Below, in pieces: positions 1 through 7,913 of a stretch of 27,572 nt of DNA; the stretch's first letter is position 1, and every line of letters begins with the position of its first letter. The DNA is from an uncultured Eubacteriales bacterium (GTDB lineage Bacteria > Bacillota > Clostridia > Christensenellales > Borkfalkiaceae). The DNA is taken from the NCBI GenBank assembly GCA_900547645.1, contig URHP01000014.1:1-27572 (forward strand), written 5' to 3'. The position numbers were made by a program, and so were the translations under genes. The notes below the pieces were generated by a model that worked only from the letters and a program-made list of their open reading frames with translations, did not search any database and was not told where the DNA came from.

Positions 1-34
1 TTCGTCGGCAGCGTCAGATGTGTATAAGAGACAG
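1..34 (+). other. Residual Nextera/Tn5 sequencing adapter
   Basis: Bases 2-34 are the Illumina Nextera read-1 transposase adapter: a 14-nt TCGTCGGCAGCGTC part followed by the 19-bp Tn5 mosaic end AGATGTGTATAAGAGACAG (16-34). This is library chemistry, not genome. It creates false open frames starting MCIRDR or MYKRQ on the plus strand and adds a false LSLIHI tail to the GH115 protein read on the minus strand. True genomic sequence starts at 35. Confidence 0.98.
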
Positions 35-3000
35 GTCCTGCATGACGGACACGCCGTTGACGGTCACCGTGGAGCGCACGGAAATGCCGTTCTTGTCGAA
101 ATCGCCGCTGACGAACGCCACCCCGTACCTGCCGTTGGGCAGAGAAACGAGCCAGCTTGCGTTCCCTTCGCCGTACATGAATCCCGCATTGCGGGGCGCG
201 GTCTTGGCATCGCGGTAGACCTTCGTAACGGAATTTGCCTGCTCTTCCGTTTCAAAGCCGAAGCCCTTGGATTCGTCGTAGACGCCGTTCGTCACGCTCA
301 CGTCCGTATAGACGGAATTAACGACGTAACCCGTGCCGAAGTCGAACAGATACTCGTCGAGCTCCAGGTCTTCGGGGATGCCCGTATGCGCGATCTCGGG
401 CAGCGGCGCAACTTCCGCGCGCTCGTACGAGAACGTGTTGTACGTCTCCGGAATGCCGTAGTAGGAATCGTCCGTGATGCCGGATGCGGTCAGCACGATC
501 TTATCGAACGCAATGAACGGATCCACGCGGTAGACGACGATCTCGTTATACCCCTTCTGCAAAAAGATGCTGAACTGCAGTTTTTCGATGCGCGGCATGA
601 CGATGTTCGACCAGCTCCCCTGCCCCGTACGGTAGGTACCGCTGATGATCTGCGGCGTGCGGGTGCCGACACCGATCGCCAGATCGCACGAGCCGCCCTC
701 ATTGAGCGTGGGAATGCGATAGAGCGTTCCCGTATACTGCCCCGCCGTATCGGTGTAGACGGTATACACGAGTTTTGCGGCGGAGTCGAAATCTTCCGTC
801 CGCGCCTGCTTGGTATCGGGGAAGGCGCGCACCGAACTGCCGCTTCTGCCCAGCCCCTCGACAACGTCCCAATAGGTGCCGTCCGCGCCCTCGATGCTCT
901 CGGTAAAGCGTTCCGCTTCGATGGACGCAACGCCGTCGAGCACCACGTAACAGTCCTCTTCGGGCTGTTCGTACACGGTCGCCGAGACGGCAAATTCATA
1001 GCGGTTTCCGTAGCTGTCTTCAATGACGACCGTCCCCGTACAGCTCCCGGTGACCGCGTTCCAATCCACGGACGCAACCAGGCGCTCCTCCGCGCCGACC
1101 ACGCCCTCGTATTCCATGATCAGCCAGGAAGGCTTTTGCACCGTATAGGCGTACTCCTTGCTGCCGAGCGAATACACGTCGATAAAGCGTTCTTCGTTGC
1201 CGAGCGACGTAAAGGAGAGCGTTCCGCCCGCTTCGTACGTCCTCTGCCCTTCGCAGACCGCGCCGACGCCCTCCGTCCCGTAGCCTTCGGCAACGGGAAT
1301 GATCATGCGCTCAAGCTCCTCGCGCGTGATCGCGCCGTAGTAGTCGCCGCCGATGTATTCGTCCATCATGCCGTACCATTTGCCGTCGGCAAGGGTGTTG
1401 TTGTAGTAACGCACGTCCGCTTCGAGCGCATCCTGCGCCTCGAGCGCCGCTGCGCCGTATTCCGCGGCGGCAAGGTACCTGCCCTGTTCGAAATAGAGCT
1501 GCGTCCGCTCCGCATAGATGACGCGCCGCATGCTGTACAGCTGCGCGCGGACCGCATAGTAGACCGTCTCGAAGAACGCGTCCTTCTTTTGCTCGGGAAG
1601 CAGATTGTAGATGCGCTCCCCTTCCGCCGCAAATTCTTCGAACTGTTCCAGAAGGCGGAGCGCCTCGTCGCCGTTCGCGATCTGCGAGAGTTTGGGCATG
1701 TTTTCCTTGCCCGCATAGTCCGATTTGTAGGTCTCCGCCGCCGCCTTGAAGCTGACCGAAAGATCGGCGATGTCCTCGGCAAGCGCGGGATCGTCGGTGA
1801 AATCGCGCAGCGCACGGTCGGTCATATAGGCGCGGTAACCCGTATCGTCATACGAGTCCACGTCATAGGCGAGCTGCAGGAAATACTCCATGCCGTATTC
1901 GCCCGGCTTGATGTCGCCGACGTTGACGATCCAATAGCCGTTCGCACCCGTATCGTACGCCTTGCGCATCTCCTCATAGATCGTCGCATAGGACGTGACA
2001 TCCGTCCAGATATACACGCAGGGAACGCCGACATAGGAAATATGGTAATAGATCCCCATGTTCCCGTAGCCGTCTTTTACGATCAGTTCGTCCTCGTCGG
2101 GCGTCTGGCGGATGCCGCCGTAGTTGTCGTCCGCCCACATGAGCATGGTGCTTTCGGGAAGTTTGATCTTCACGCCGTAATCCACGCCGTTTTCCGTACC
2201 GTAATAGTAGTCCGCCGCTTCCTTGTAGGGAATGTAGACGAGCTGCACCTTTTCTTCGTAGTCCTCGCCGTAGATCTCCTCGATCATGGCAAGCTGCGTG
2301 TCGATGACCCTTTGGAGCAGAGCGACGCGGTTGGCGAACGACTTATCCTGCAACCCCGCATAGGAGAATCCTTCGTCATGCACGCCGCGCATGCCGATCG
2401 TAATCAGGCTCTCGTAATCCTTCGCTTCCAGAAGACGCTCGTACCAATAGGCGGAGACCGCCTCGGGATAGAGCGAGAAATCGTAAAGAGCGGCAAATTC
2501 CGAATAGCGGGAGTAACCCGAGACATTGGGAAGCCCGTATTCGCCGCTGTGTGCCTTCACCCAATTCTGCCATTCGCCCACGTTGTTGCGCAGGCACTGT
2601 TCGCAGTGCGACGTACCGATGACGATGCCGTACTCGTCCGCCGCCTTGGCGTTGAGCGAGATGCCGTCTTCGTCCTTGTCCGCATAGAACGCCGTGCTCA
2701 CGCCGTGCATGCCCGGCCAGAGCGTGTTCGCCTTGAGACGCAGCAGCAGCTCGAAGACGTGTCCGTACACTTCCGCATTGGGCGAACCCGTGCCGTTCGA
2801 GTACATCTTCGCCCAGGAAGTAAAGTTGAATTCATCGTTGATAAAGATGCCGCGGTACTTGACCGAAGGCTCTTCGGAGACGATGGTATCGACGTCCACC
2901 GTCACGGTATCCTTGTGCTCGGGCGTCACGTCCGCAAACCAATACCAGGGCGATACGCCGATCTTTTCGGAAATGGTATAGATGCCGTAAATGGTGCCGC

Positions 3001-3478
3001 GCTTGTCGCTGCCCGCGATCACCAGCGCGCGGTCCACCCCTTCGCAGGGGGCTTCCACGACCTTGATCGCATAGCACTCCCACTTGCCGCGGATGCTCTC
3101 CGCCTCGTCGAACTTGCCGTTTGCGATGAGCGTTTCGATGAGCGCGCTGTCGCCCACCGTCCCGATGATGACTGCGTTTTCGGCGTTCTTGGGCACCGAA
3201 GTCTGCTCGAGCGCCACTTCTCCGCCCGAAACGGCGTAAATATCGTCCTTGAGATCTTCCGCTGCGCGGATGACCTGCTTGTGCTCCTGTCCGTCCACAA
3301 AAATGGTGCTTGCGGAACCGTCGGCATACAGACAGAATGCGTTTTCCGGATCACCGCCACCCTGCTGTCCGTCGTTTCCGCTGTCCGCCGGCTTGCAGGC
3401 GACGGAAAACACCGTCACGACCGCCAGCAGCAACAGCACGAGAATGGCTCCGACGCCGCGTTTCTTACCCGTTCTCAT
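35..3478 (-). CDS. GH115 alpha-glucuronidase lipoprotein, C-terminus cut by contig end
   Basis: Probable glycoside hydrolase family 115 enzyme, which removes (4-O-methyl-)glucuronic acid side chains from xylan at the cell surface. 1148 residues are visible and the true C-terminus lies off the contig. The start is set at 3478 because its ATG overlaps the upstream gene's TGA as ATGA. A second ATG at 3490 abuts the GGGAGG ribosome site too closely. Residues 1-28 are a lipoprotein signal peptide ending SVAC (lipid-anchored Cys28). Around residues 155-185 lies the family-typical GSDKRGTIYGIY followed by GVSPWYWFADV. Catalytic residues could not be assigned by eye. The region near residues 1000-1030 (DPFIAFDKIVLT) resembles the GH115 C-terminal beta domain. 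It is followed by a further beta-rich domain starting near YLFDFGTGYVVNS, which is truncated. Co-transcribed with the CBM9-like lipoprotein and probably controlled by the divergent AraC gene. Confidence 0.85.
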
Positions 3479-4686
3479 ATTCTTTTCCATCCTCCCTGCG
3501 TGATCGCAAGACAGCGCATATCCCAGGTGGAACTGCCGTTGTCGTAATAGGGAACCCAAGGATTGACGTCGTCCTCATCCGCGCGGAAGGACGCGCCCAC
3601 CACGATCTCGGAATCAGCCGCGCCGCCCGGGATGCTTTCATAGGGAATGAACACTTCGCACACGGTGCGGTACATGCCGAGGTCCTCGTCGAACGTCATC
3701 GTCATGACGGCGTCCCCCGCCGTAGACGAAAACAGCGTGACGTCCTGCGAATACTTCACCACGCGGAAGGTGGCGAAGTCGGAAGAGGAAGCCCCGAGAC
3801 GGAATTCAAAATTGGGATTGTAGCACCAATACTGATGCTCGTGCCACTCCTTGTGGAGCGCCGTGAAATACAGATAAACGCCGTCCTCTTCCATGCGGCT
3901 GCGCATGGTGATCGTTCCGTAATCGTTGTAGCCCGAGACGATCTCCTCCGCGCCGTCCCATTCCGCGCCGAGCACGCCGTCCACCGCGCCGTCCGCCGCG
4001 GGAAGCCTGCCCGTGATGCCCTCTTCGGAGAGGTAATAGGAGCAGTTGCCGACGTCGCAGCCGTCGATGCGCCAGTCGCCGCCGTAGCCCCAGAAATAGT
4101 CCTCCGAATAGCCGCTCAGATGCAGACGGAAGCCGAAACGGAGCTGCGCGTCAAAGGAAGGGATCTCCTCCTTTGCCACAAACAGCTCGAACACCGTGGT
4201 GCGGATGCTCCCGTCCGAGACGGAACGGATCGCAAAGTCGCTGACGCCGCTGCTCTCGTTCGTCGCGGTGACGTAGCGCGTCTCCTCCGCGTCGGAAAAG
4301 GCAAACTGAAGGTTGGAATTGGACAATGTATATTCGCTCGTCGTCACATAGCGGTGATGCTTCGCCTCCACCGCCAGAACGACGCCTTCGCCGATCTTTT
4401 TGGCATAGACGTTGGCATGCTGACCGTCTGCGACGGGAATGAACAGTCCGTTCGCCCGATCTGCCTCCGACCAGTCCTCCAGCGATGCGTCCAGCGTATA
4501 CCCGCCGACGGTGACCGCCTCGTCGGGCAGACCGTCCCCGTCTTCTCCGTCCGTCACACCGTTACCGTCCTGCCCGCCGTCATCCGCCGCATTTCCCGGG
4601 TCGGTACAGGCAGCCAGCAGAAACGTGCAAAGAAAGGCAAGCAACAGGGCCATCAGCCCGATTGCGCTCTTTACGGCTCTTTTCAT
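3475..4686 (-). CDS. CBM9/DOMON-like carbohydrate-binding lipoprotein
   Basis: Secreted lipoprotein of 403 residues. The signal peptide ends LLAAC (Cys27) and is followed by a Gly/Asp-rich linker. Two beta-sandwich segments are visible, roughly residues 60-180 and 215-395. Each opens with a pattern like the family-9 carbohydrate-binding module (TLDASLEDWSEAD; AVDGVLGAEWDGAEE). No catalytic motif was seen, so a glycan-binding role is inferred. The ATG at 4686 is chosen because it begins a classic signal peptide; AGGAGG sits 12 nt upstream, which is a little far. An in-frame ATG at 4710 would place the ribosome site inside the coding region. The stop overlaps the start of the GH115 gene (ATGA at 3475-3478), so the two are translationally coupled and probably act on the same glucuronoxylan substrate. 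Confidence 0.75.
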   Translation of the reverse strand: MKRAVKSAIGLMALLLAFLCTFLLAACTDPGNAADDGGQDGNGVTDGEDGDGLPDEAVTVGGYTLDASLEDWSEADRANGLFIPVADGQHANVYAKKIGEGVVLAVEAKHHRYVTTSEYTLSNSNLQFAFSDAEETRYVTATNESSGVSDFAIRSVSDGSIRTTVFELFVAKEEIPSFDAQLRFGFRLHLSGYSEDYFWGYGGDWRIDGCDVGNCSYYLSEEGITGRLPAADGAVDGVLGAEWDGAEEIVSGYNDYGTITMRSRMEEDGVYLYFTALHKEWHEHQYWCYNPNFEFRLGASSSDFATFRVVKYSQDVTLFSSTAGDAVMTMTFDEDLGMYRTVCEVFIPYESIPGGAADSEIVVGASFRADEDDVNPWVPYYDNGSSTWDMRCLAITQGGWKRI

Positions 4687-4740
4687 GCAACCATTTTTCC
4701 TCCTGCTCATATTTTTTGTCGATAAAACGCTCCTATTGTT

Positions 4741-4769
4741 ATTGTAACATGAAAAAATAAGCATGTCCA
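4741..4769 (-). promoter_or_regulatory. Promoter of the lipoprotein-GH115 operon
   Basis: On the minus strand TGGACA (4764-4769) is followed by a 17-bp spacer and TACAAT (4741-4746). This is a good sigma-A promoter, predicting a transcript start near 4734 and a leader of about 48 nt. It is back-to-back with the AraC gene promoter. Confidence 0.75.
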
Positions 4770-4783
4770 TTGTATTTTTTGCG

Positions 4784-4807
4784 AAAAGTATTGCATTTTA
4801 TACTTTT
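4784..4807. promoter_or_regulatory. Candidate operator between divergent promoters
   Basis: A perfect inverted repeat AAAAGTAT-N8-ATACTTTT occupies 4784-4807. It covers the -35 box and spacer of the AraC promoter and lies just upstream of the operon's -35. Placement suggests a regulator-binding site. Which protein binds is not shown by the sequence. Confidence 0.4.
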
Positions 4808-4819
4808 ATATGATACAAT
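4791..4819 (+). promoter_or_regulatory. Promoter of the first AraC-family gene
   Basis: TTGCAT (4791-4796), a 17-bp spacer and TACAAT (4814-4819). The -10 box ends only 7 nt before the ATG at 4827, so the predicted transcript begins at or one base before the start codon. No Shine-Dalgarno site is present. Confidence 0.7.
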
Positions 4820-4826
4820 ACAGAAC

Positions 4827-5624
4827 ATGTTTGACATTGCCCCGCTCTATTATCCGAACGATCATGCGTTTCTGCAGCACAAATACGACCCCGTTCCATA
4901 CGCGGGGAACTTTTTCAGACATATCCACGCGAACTGTTAGATCCATCTGTTCGTGAGCGGAAGCGCGAGTTTTAACCTGGAGGGCGCGATCTTTGAACTC
5001 AGACCATACGATCTGATCGTCATTCCGCCGCAGAACTACCACAGCCTGATCCTGAACAACCTGCAGCCCTACGAACGGTTCATCTTCAACTTTCCGAAGG
5101 CGGTCAGCCCCTTTGAGCAGGACACTTCTCTGGAGGTCCCGCGGGTGCTCAATATTGCGGACAACCGCGTGCTGCTCTCCGTATTCGGGCGCATGGAGCA
5201 ATACCGGAAGATGCTTCCGGACGAGGACTTCCCCGCCATGGCGAAGACGCTGTTGCAGGAATTTCTGATCCTGCTGCAAAACGAATGCAGCGCGAGCGAG
5301 GCGGCGCCCGTCCCCCACAATTCGCTGACGAGCAGCATCGTGCAGTTCATCAACGAAAACCTGTTCTCCGCGCTGACCATCGACGACATTGCCGAACGGT
5401 TCCATCTGTCAAAGTCGCACATCCAGAACGTCTTCTGCCGCGACATGCAGATGGGGCTGAAAAGTTTTATCCTGCATAAAAAGATGGCGTACGCCAAGGA
5501 CATGCTGCGCCGCGGACAGCGCCCCGTGGACGTTGCGGCGCGGCTCGGATTCGCCGACTACACCACCTTCTACCGCAGTTTCGTCAAGATCAACGGGCAT
5601 CCCCCCAAACACTACACAAAGTAA
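4827..5624 (+). pseudogene. AraC-family regulator interrupted by an in-frame TAG
   Basis: The continuous frame from ATG 4827 to TAA 5624 would encode a 265-residue AraC/XylS regulator: an N-terminal cupin-like sensor followed by two C-terminal helix-turn-helix units (about residues 165-265, with LTIDDIAERFHLSKSHIQNVF and VDVAARLGFADYTTFYRSF). Codon 38 (4938-4940) is TAG. It lies in the conserved HxH...EI segment (HIHANC*IHLFVSG), where family members normally carry Glu, so a single GAG-to-TAG change explains it. TAG acts as a normal stop in this window (mutS2 ends with it), which argues against recoding. A GTG at 4953 could restart translation and keep most of the protein, but has no visible ribosome site. 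The gene diverges from the lipoprotein-GH115 operon and is its likely regulator. Pseudogene is the main reading; suppression, restart or a sequence error are alternatives. Confidence 0.7.
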
Positions 5625-5727
5625 AAAAGAGCCGCCGGCAATATGTAGTTCCCGCAGAGGTTTAAATTAATCAGTTCAGAAGAATTGACTCTCTATAAAT
5701 CTGATTTCCTTTCCCGCGCGGGATCAC

Positions 5728-5756
5728 TTGAAATATTGCTTATTTGATATCATAAT
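5728..5756 (+). promoter_or_regulatory. Promoter of the small P-loop kinase gene
   Basis: TTGAAA (5728-5733), 17-bp spacer, CATAAT (5751-5756). The predicted start is near 5763, with GGAGG just upstream of the ATG at 5791. The rest of the 5625-5790 interval is AT-rich with no recognisable terminator for the AraC gene. Confidence 0.6.
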
Positions 5757-5790
5757 CGCATCGGCAAATAAGAAATTATGGAGGTACAGC

Positions 5791-6252
5791 ATGTCCACAC
5801 TTCATATGATGGTAGGCTTACCCGGAAGCGGAAAGACCACGGAAGCAAAAAAGTTGGAGCAAGAACACAAGGCTTTAAGATTAACTCCCGATGAATGGCA
5901 ATATTTTCTTTTCGGGCATGATATTCATGAACCGGAACACGATGAACGTCATACTAAAATCGAGGAACTAATGTGGGAAGTCGCTGTAAAAGTTTTAAAG
6001 TCAGGATGCGATGTGATCCTTGATTTCGGTTTTTGGACAAAATCCGAACGTGATGAATTCAGACGAAAAGCCCGCGCCCTTGGATCAGATTCCAAAATTC
6101 ATTATATGAATACTCCTAACGACGTTATCTGGGAGCGATTGGAAGCCCGTAATCGATTGGCAGGTAAAAACTCCGTATTCTATGTAGGAAGAAAAGAATT
6201 TGATGAGTGGTCGGGCTTATTTGAAATTCCCACAAAGGAAGAATTGAAATAA
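5791..6252 (+). CDS. Small P-loop NTPase/kinase (AAA_33-like)
   Basis: A 153-residue protein with a Walker A motif GLPGSGKTT near residues 9-17, a following LTPDEW segment, a Walker-B-like DVILDFGFW and a C-terminal lid-type stretch WERLEARNR. This matches the broad group of small nucleotide/polynucleotide-kinase-like P-loop proteins that also includes zeta-toxin and chloramphenicol phosphotransferase relatives. The substrate cannot be told. Start ATG 5791 is preceded by GGAGG at a good distance; the longer frame from 5728 overlaps the promoter. Codon use is strikingly AT-rich (AAA, GAA, TTT, TTA) beside GC-rich neighbours. The gene stands alone between the AraC gene and an IS-end-like repeat, all of which suggests recent acquisition. 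No antitoxin-like partner was seen. Confidence 0.75.
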   Translation: MSTLHMMVGLPGSGKTTEAKKLEQEHKALRLTPDEWQYFLFGHDIHEPEHDERHTKIEELMWEVAVKVLKSGCDVILDFGFWTKSERDEFRRKARALGSDSKIHYMNTPNDVIWERLEARNRLAGKNSVFYVGRKEFDEWSGLFEIPTKEELK

Positions 6253-6320
6253 TAAATTTCATCTGTCATACTGATAGTTAGGCGATAAAATAAATTTTAA
6301 AAGCACAGACCTTTCCTCAC

Positions 6321-6347
6321 CTGTTGCACTTAATAGTATAATTCACC
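6321..6347 (-). repeat. IS-end-like 27-bp repeat, copy 1
   Basis: This 27-bp segment is the exact reverse complement of 27518-27544. The similarity continues a few bases beyond (CTCAC versus CTCAT outside the CTGTTGCACTT edge). The core (GTTGCACTT...TATAATTCACC) resembles, from memory, terminal inverted repeats of IS30-family elements in Bacillota. Its orientation would make it the right end of an element lying to the left, yet no transposase remains there, so it would be a solo end or scar. Confidence 0.6.
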
Positions 6348-6357
6348 AACAAAAAGA

Positions 6358-6388
6358 AAAAGGCTAACGAAAATTTCGTTAGCCTTTT
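6358..6388. terminator. Bidirectional rho-independent terminator
   Basis: A 15-bp perfect stem (AAAAGGCTAACGAAA pairing with TTTCGTTAGCCTTTT) with A- and T-tracts on both sides. It can end the plus-strand kinase gene and the minus-strand ACP gene. Confidence 0.85.
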
Positions 6389-6421
6389 AAATCATCTGAA
6401 AAAATCCCTACAAATGCCCGC

Positions 6422-6649
6422 TTACTTGGCAAGTTTTTCCATCATGTCCACAATATCCTGCACCGTTTTGACGTTTTCGACTTCGCCCTCGGGAAGGGTG
6501 ATACCGTATTCGTCTTCCAGCGCCATCATCAGTTCCACGACGTCCAGCGAATCTGCGCCGAGATCCTTGACGACTTCGGAAGAAGGCGTGATCGTATCGG
6601 CGGAAATATCGAGCTGCTCCGCGAGCATTTTGCAAACTTTTTCGTACAT
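6422..6649 (-). CDS. acpP: Acyl carrier protein
   Basis: A 75-residue acidic protein with the phosphopantetheine attachment motif GADSLDVVEL (Ser near residue 34), of normal length for the fatty-acid synthesis carrier. The 4'-phosphopantetheine on this serine carries growing acyl chains for FabD/FabF/FabG-type enzymes in the cytosol. GGAGG lies 5 nt before the ATG. The gene stands alone here, away from any fab or plsX genes, with its own strong promoter and the terminator at 6358-6388. Because it is not in a fab operon it could be a second, specialised ACP, but the sequence looks like an ordinary one. Confidence 0.92.
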   Translation of the reverse strand: MYEKVCKMLAEQLDISADTITPSSEVVKDLGADSLDVVELMMALEDEYGITLPEGEVENVKTVQDIVDMMEKLAK

Positions 6650-6692
6650 AAGATCCTCCGCTCATCCCACACGGCGGGATGTGTTTTTTCAT

Positions 6693-6721
6693 ATTGTACC
6701 CCATCTAAGGGGGTTTGTCAA
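6693..6721 (-). promoter_or_regulatory. Near-consensus promoter of the ACP gene
   Basis: Minus-strand TTGACA (6716-6721), 17-bp spacer, TACAAT (6693-6698). One mismatch from the ideal sigma-A promoter, consistent with abundant ACP expression. Confidence 0.85.
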
Positions 6722-6723
6722 TG

Positions 6724-6766
6724 CTTTTGCCGAAACAAGTCGGCAAAAGTCACAAAAATTTGTGAC
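6724..6766 (-). terminator. Two abutting palindromes, probable terminator of the AlkD gene
   Basis: GTCACAAA-AA-TTTGTGAC (6749-6766) and CTTTTGCCGA-N6-TCGGCAAAAG (6724-6749) are perfect inverted repeats sharing one base. They lie directly after the AlkD-like stop codon and end just upstream of the ACP -35 box. Reading on the minus strand, the first hairpin is followed by TTTT. A role as operator for the ACP promoter cannot be excluded. Confidence 0.5.
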
Positions 6767-6768
6767 AA

Positions 6769-7440
6769 TCACCGCTTCATCGCGCGCAGCTGCGCCTTTT
6801 GCGCGCCGTCAAGGCGGAAACTTTCGCACGCTTTCCGGATGGCGCGGTTATGCGTCTCGCGCGATAACAGCCCCCGGGCGAGGAACGCTCTGCCCGCTTC
6901 GTAAAACTTTACAAGGACTTCCGCCGTCAGCCACGCCGCCGCCATGGAGACGTAGTATTCCCGCGTATCCGCCTGCTCCAGACACGAAAACACGAAGGGA
7001 AGCCATTCCTCCGTCACATAGAAGTGCAGCAGCGTGGTCAGCGCAAAGCGCCGCACGAATACGCGCTCGTCCGCAAGATAGCGCAGGATGCAGGGACCGA
7101 ACAGATCGCGGTGTCTGCCGATGCAGGCGGGCGCGAACATATCGCACGTCGCCCAATTGTCGAGCAGCCCCACAAGGCGGTCGACCACGGAGCAGAATTC
7201 CCCGTACGGCAGAAAACAGGCGATCGCGCACTTGAGCCATGTGACCTCGTAAAACTCGTCGGGAAAGGCGAGAAAGGCGTCGATCTCCCCTTTGTGCGCC
7301 CTTGCCAGTCTGCGCAGCTGCGGCGTGCGCACGCCGATGACGCGGATCCCGTCGTCCTTTAAGAGTTTGGTGTGAAAGGCGCGGTACGCCTCGTCCGAGA
7401 GCGCCCGCAGCTGTTGCAGCAATTCTTCATATGTAATCAT
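6769..7440 (-). CDS. AlkD-like DNA alkylation repair glycosylase
   Basis: A 223-residue all-helical HEAT-repeat protein of the DNA alkylation repair (AlkC/AlkD) family, which removes alkylated bases such as 3- and 7-methylpurines. Supporting motifs are GVRTPQLRRLAR near residue 35, the WLKCAIACFLPYGEF stretch and the family-typical DNWATCDMF about residue 100, followed by repeated short helices. The start at 7440 overlaps the preceding glycosylase stop as ATGA, with GGAG 8 nt upstream; the frame extends further upstream but without a ribosome site. It is last in the ylxY-like/M16/glycosylase/AlkD string, so two base-excision enzymes are made from one message. Confidence 0.85.
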   Translation of the reverse strand: MITYEELLQQLRALSDEAYRAFHTKLLKDDGIRVIGVRTPQLRRLARAHKGEIDAFLAFPDEFYEVTWLKCAIACFLPYGEFCSVVDRLVGLLDNWATCDMFAPACIGRHRDLFGPCILRYLADERVFVRRFALTTLLHFYVTEEWLPFVFSCLEQADTREYYVSMAAAWLTAEVLVKFYEAGRAFLARGLLSRETHNRAIRKACESFRLDGAQKAQLRAMKR

Positions 7441-7913
7441 ATCCGATCTCCGAATACCGAGCGCAGCGCCCGCTCCCAGATCTCCGCCGAAAAACGGGGA
7501 TTGGCGGGAGACGTGGACGGCAGGCACTCCGTGCGTACGGGCAGGGGCGGCCTGCGCATGAGCAGCGCATACGCCGTCTTGCCGTTACAAAACACCGCCT
7601 CGATCGCGCTGCCCGCCACCAGAGACGCGACGTCGGCAACGCGCTCGTTCCGGATGGACGCATCCGACGAACCCACGATCTCGCAGGCGGTCACCACGTC
7701 CCAGAGGGCGATCTGCCGCCGCCGCAGAAACTGCTGCCGCCCCGCAACGTCCGCGGGGACCTGTTCGCCGAAAAATCCGCACACCGTCTTCCAGAATCTG
7801 TTCTGCGGATGACCGTAATAAAAGCCCTGCGCGCGGCTTCTGACGGACGGAAAACTGCCGAGCACCAGCAGACGGCTGTCCGGAAAGGCAAACGGCTCGA
7901 ACCCCTCCGCCAT
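7437..7913 (-). CDS. Hypoxanthine-DNA glycosylase (uracil-DNA glycosylase superfamily)
   Basis: A 158-residue enzyme of the HDG type (UDG family 6), which excises deaminated adenine (hypoxanthine) from DNA. Recognised by VLGSFPSVRSR near residue 18, then GFYYGHPQNRFWK, and the C-terminal LPSTSPANP loop, which are hallmark motifs of this group and unlike classical Ung. The ATG at 7913 overlaps the M16 peptidase stop as TGATG; a GTG one codon earlier is possible but less likely. The downstream AlkD-like gene overlaps it by ATGA, so both glycosylases are translationally coupled. Confidence 0.85.
   Translation of the reverse strand: MAEGFEPFAFPDSRLLVLGSFPSVRSRAQGFYYGHPQNRFWKTVCGFFGEQVPADVAGRQQFLRRRQIALWDVVTACEIVGSSDASIRNERVADVASLVAGSAIEAVFCNGKTAYALLMRRPPLPVRTECLPSTSPANPRFSAEIWERALRSVFGDRI

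Noticed and set aside
20..3547. A 1175-residue plus-strand open frame opposite the GH115 gene, and a shorter one at 18-218
   Set aside because: Both begin inside the sequencing adapter (MYKRQ, MCIRDR). They mirror the GC-rich coding strand, contain no recognisable motif, and have Arg/His-rich low-complexity translations typical of antisense frames.
4938..4940. Recoding of TAG as an amino acid in this organism
   Set aside because: mutS2 ends with TAG at 10018-10020 at the expected family length, and no other conserved gene here contains an in-frame TAG, so a local nonsense change is simpler.
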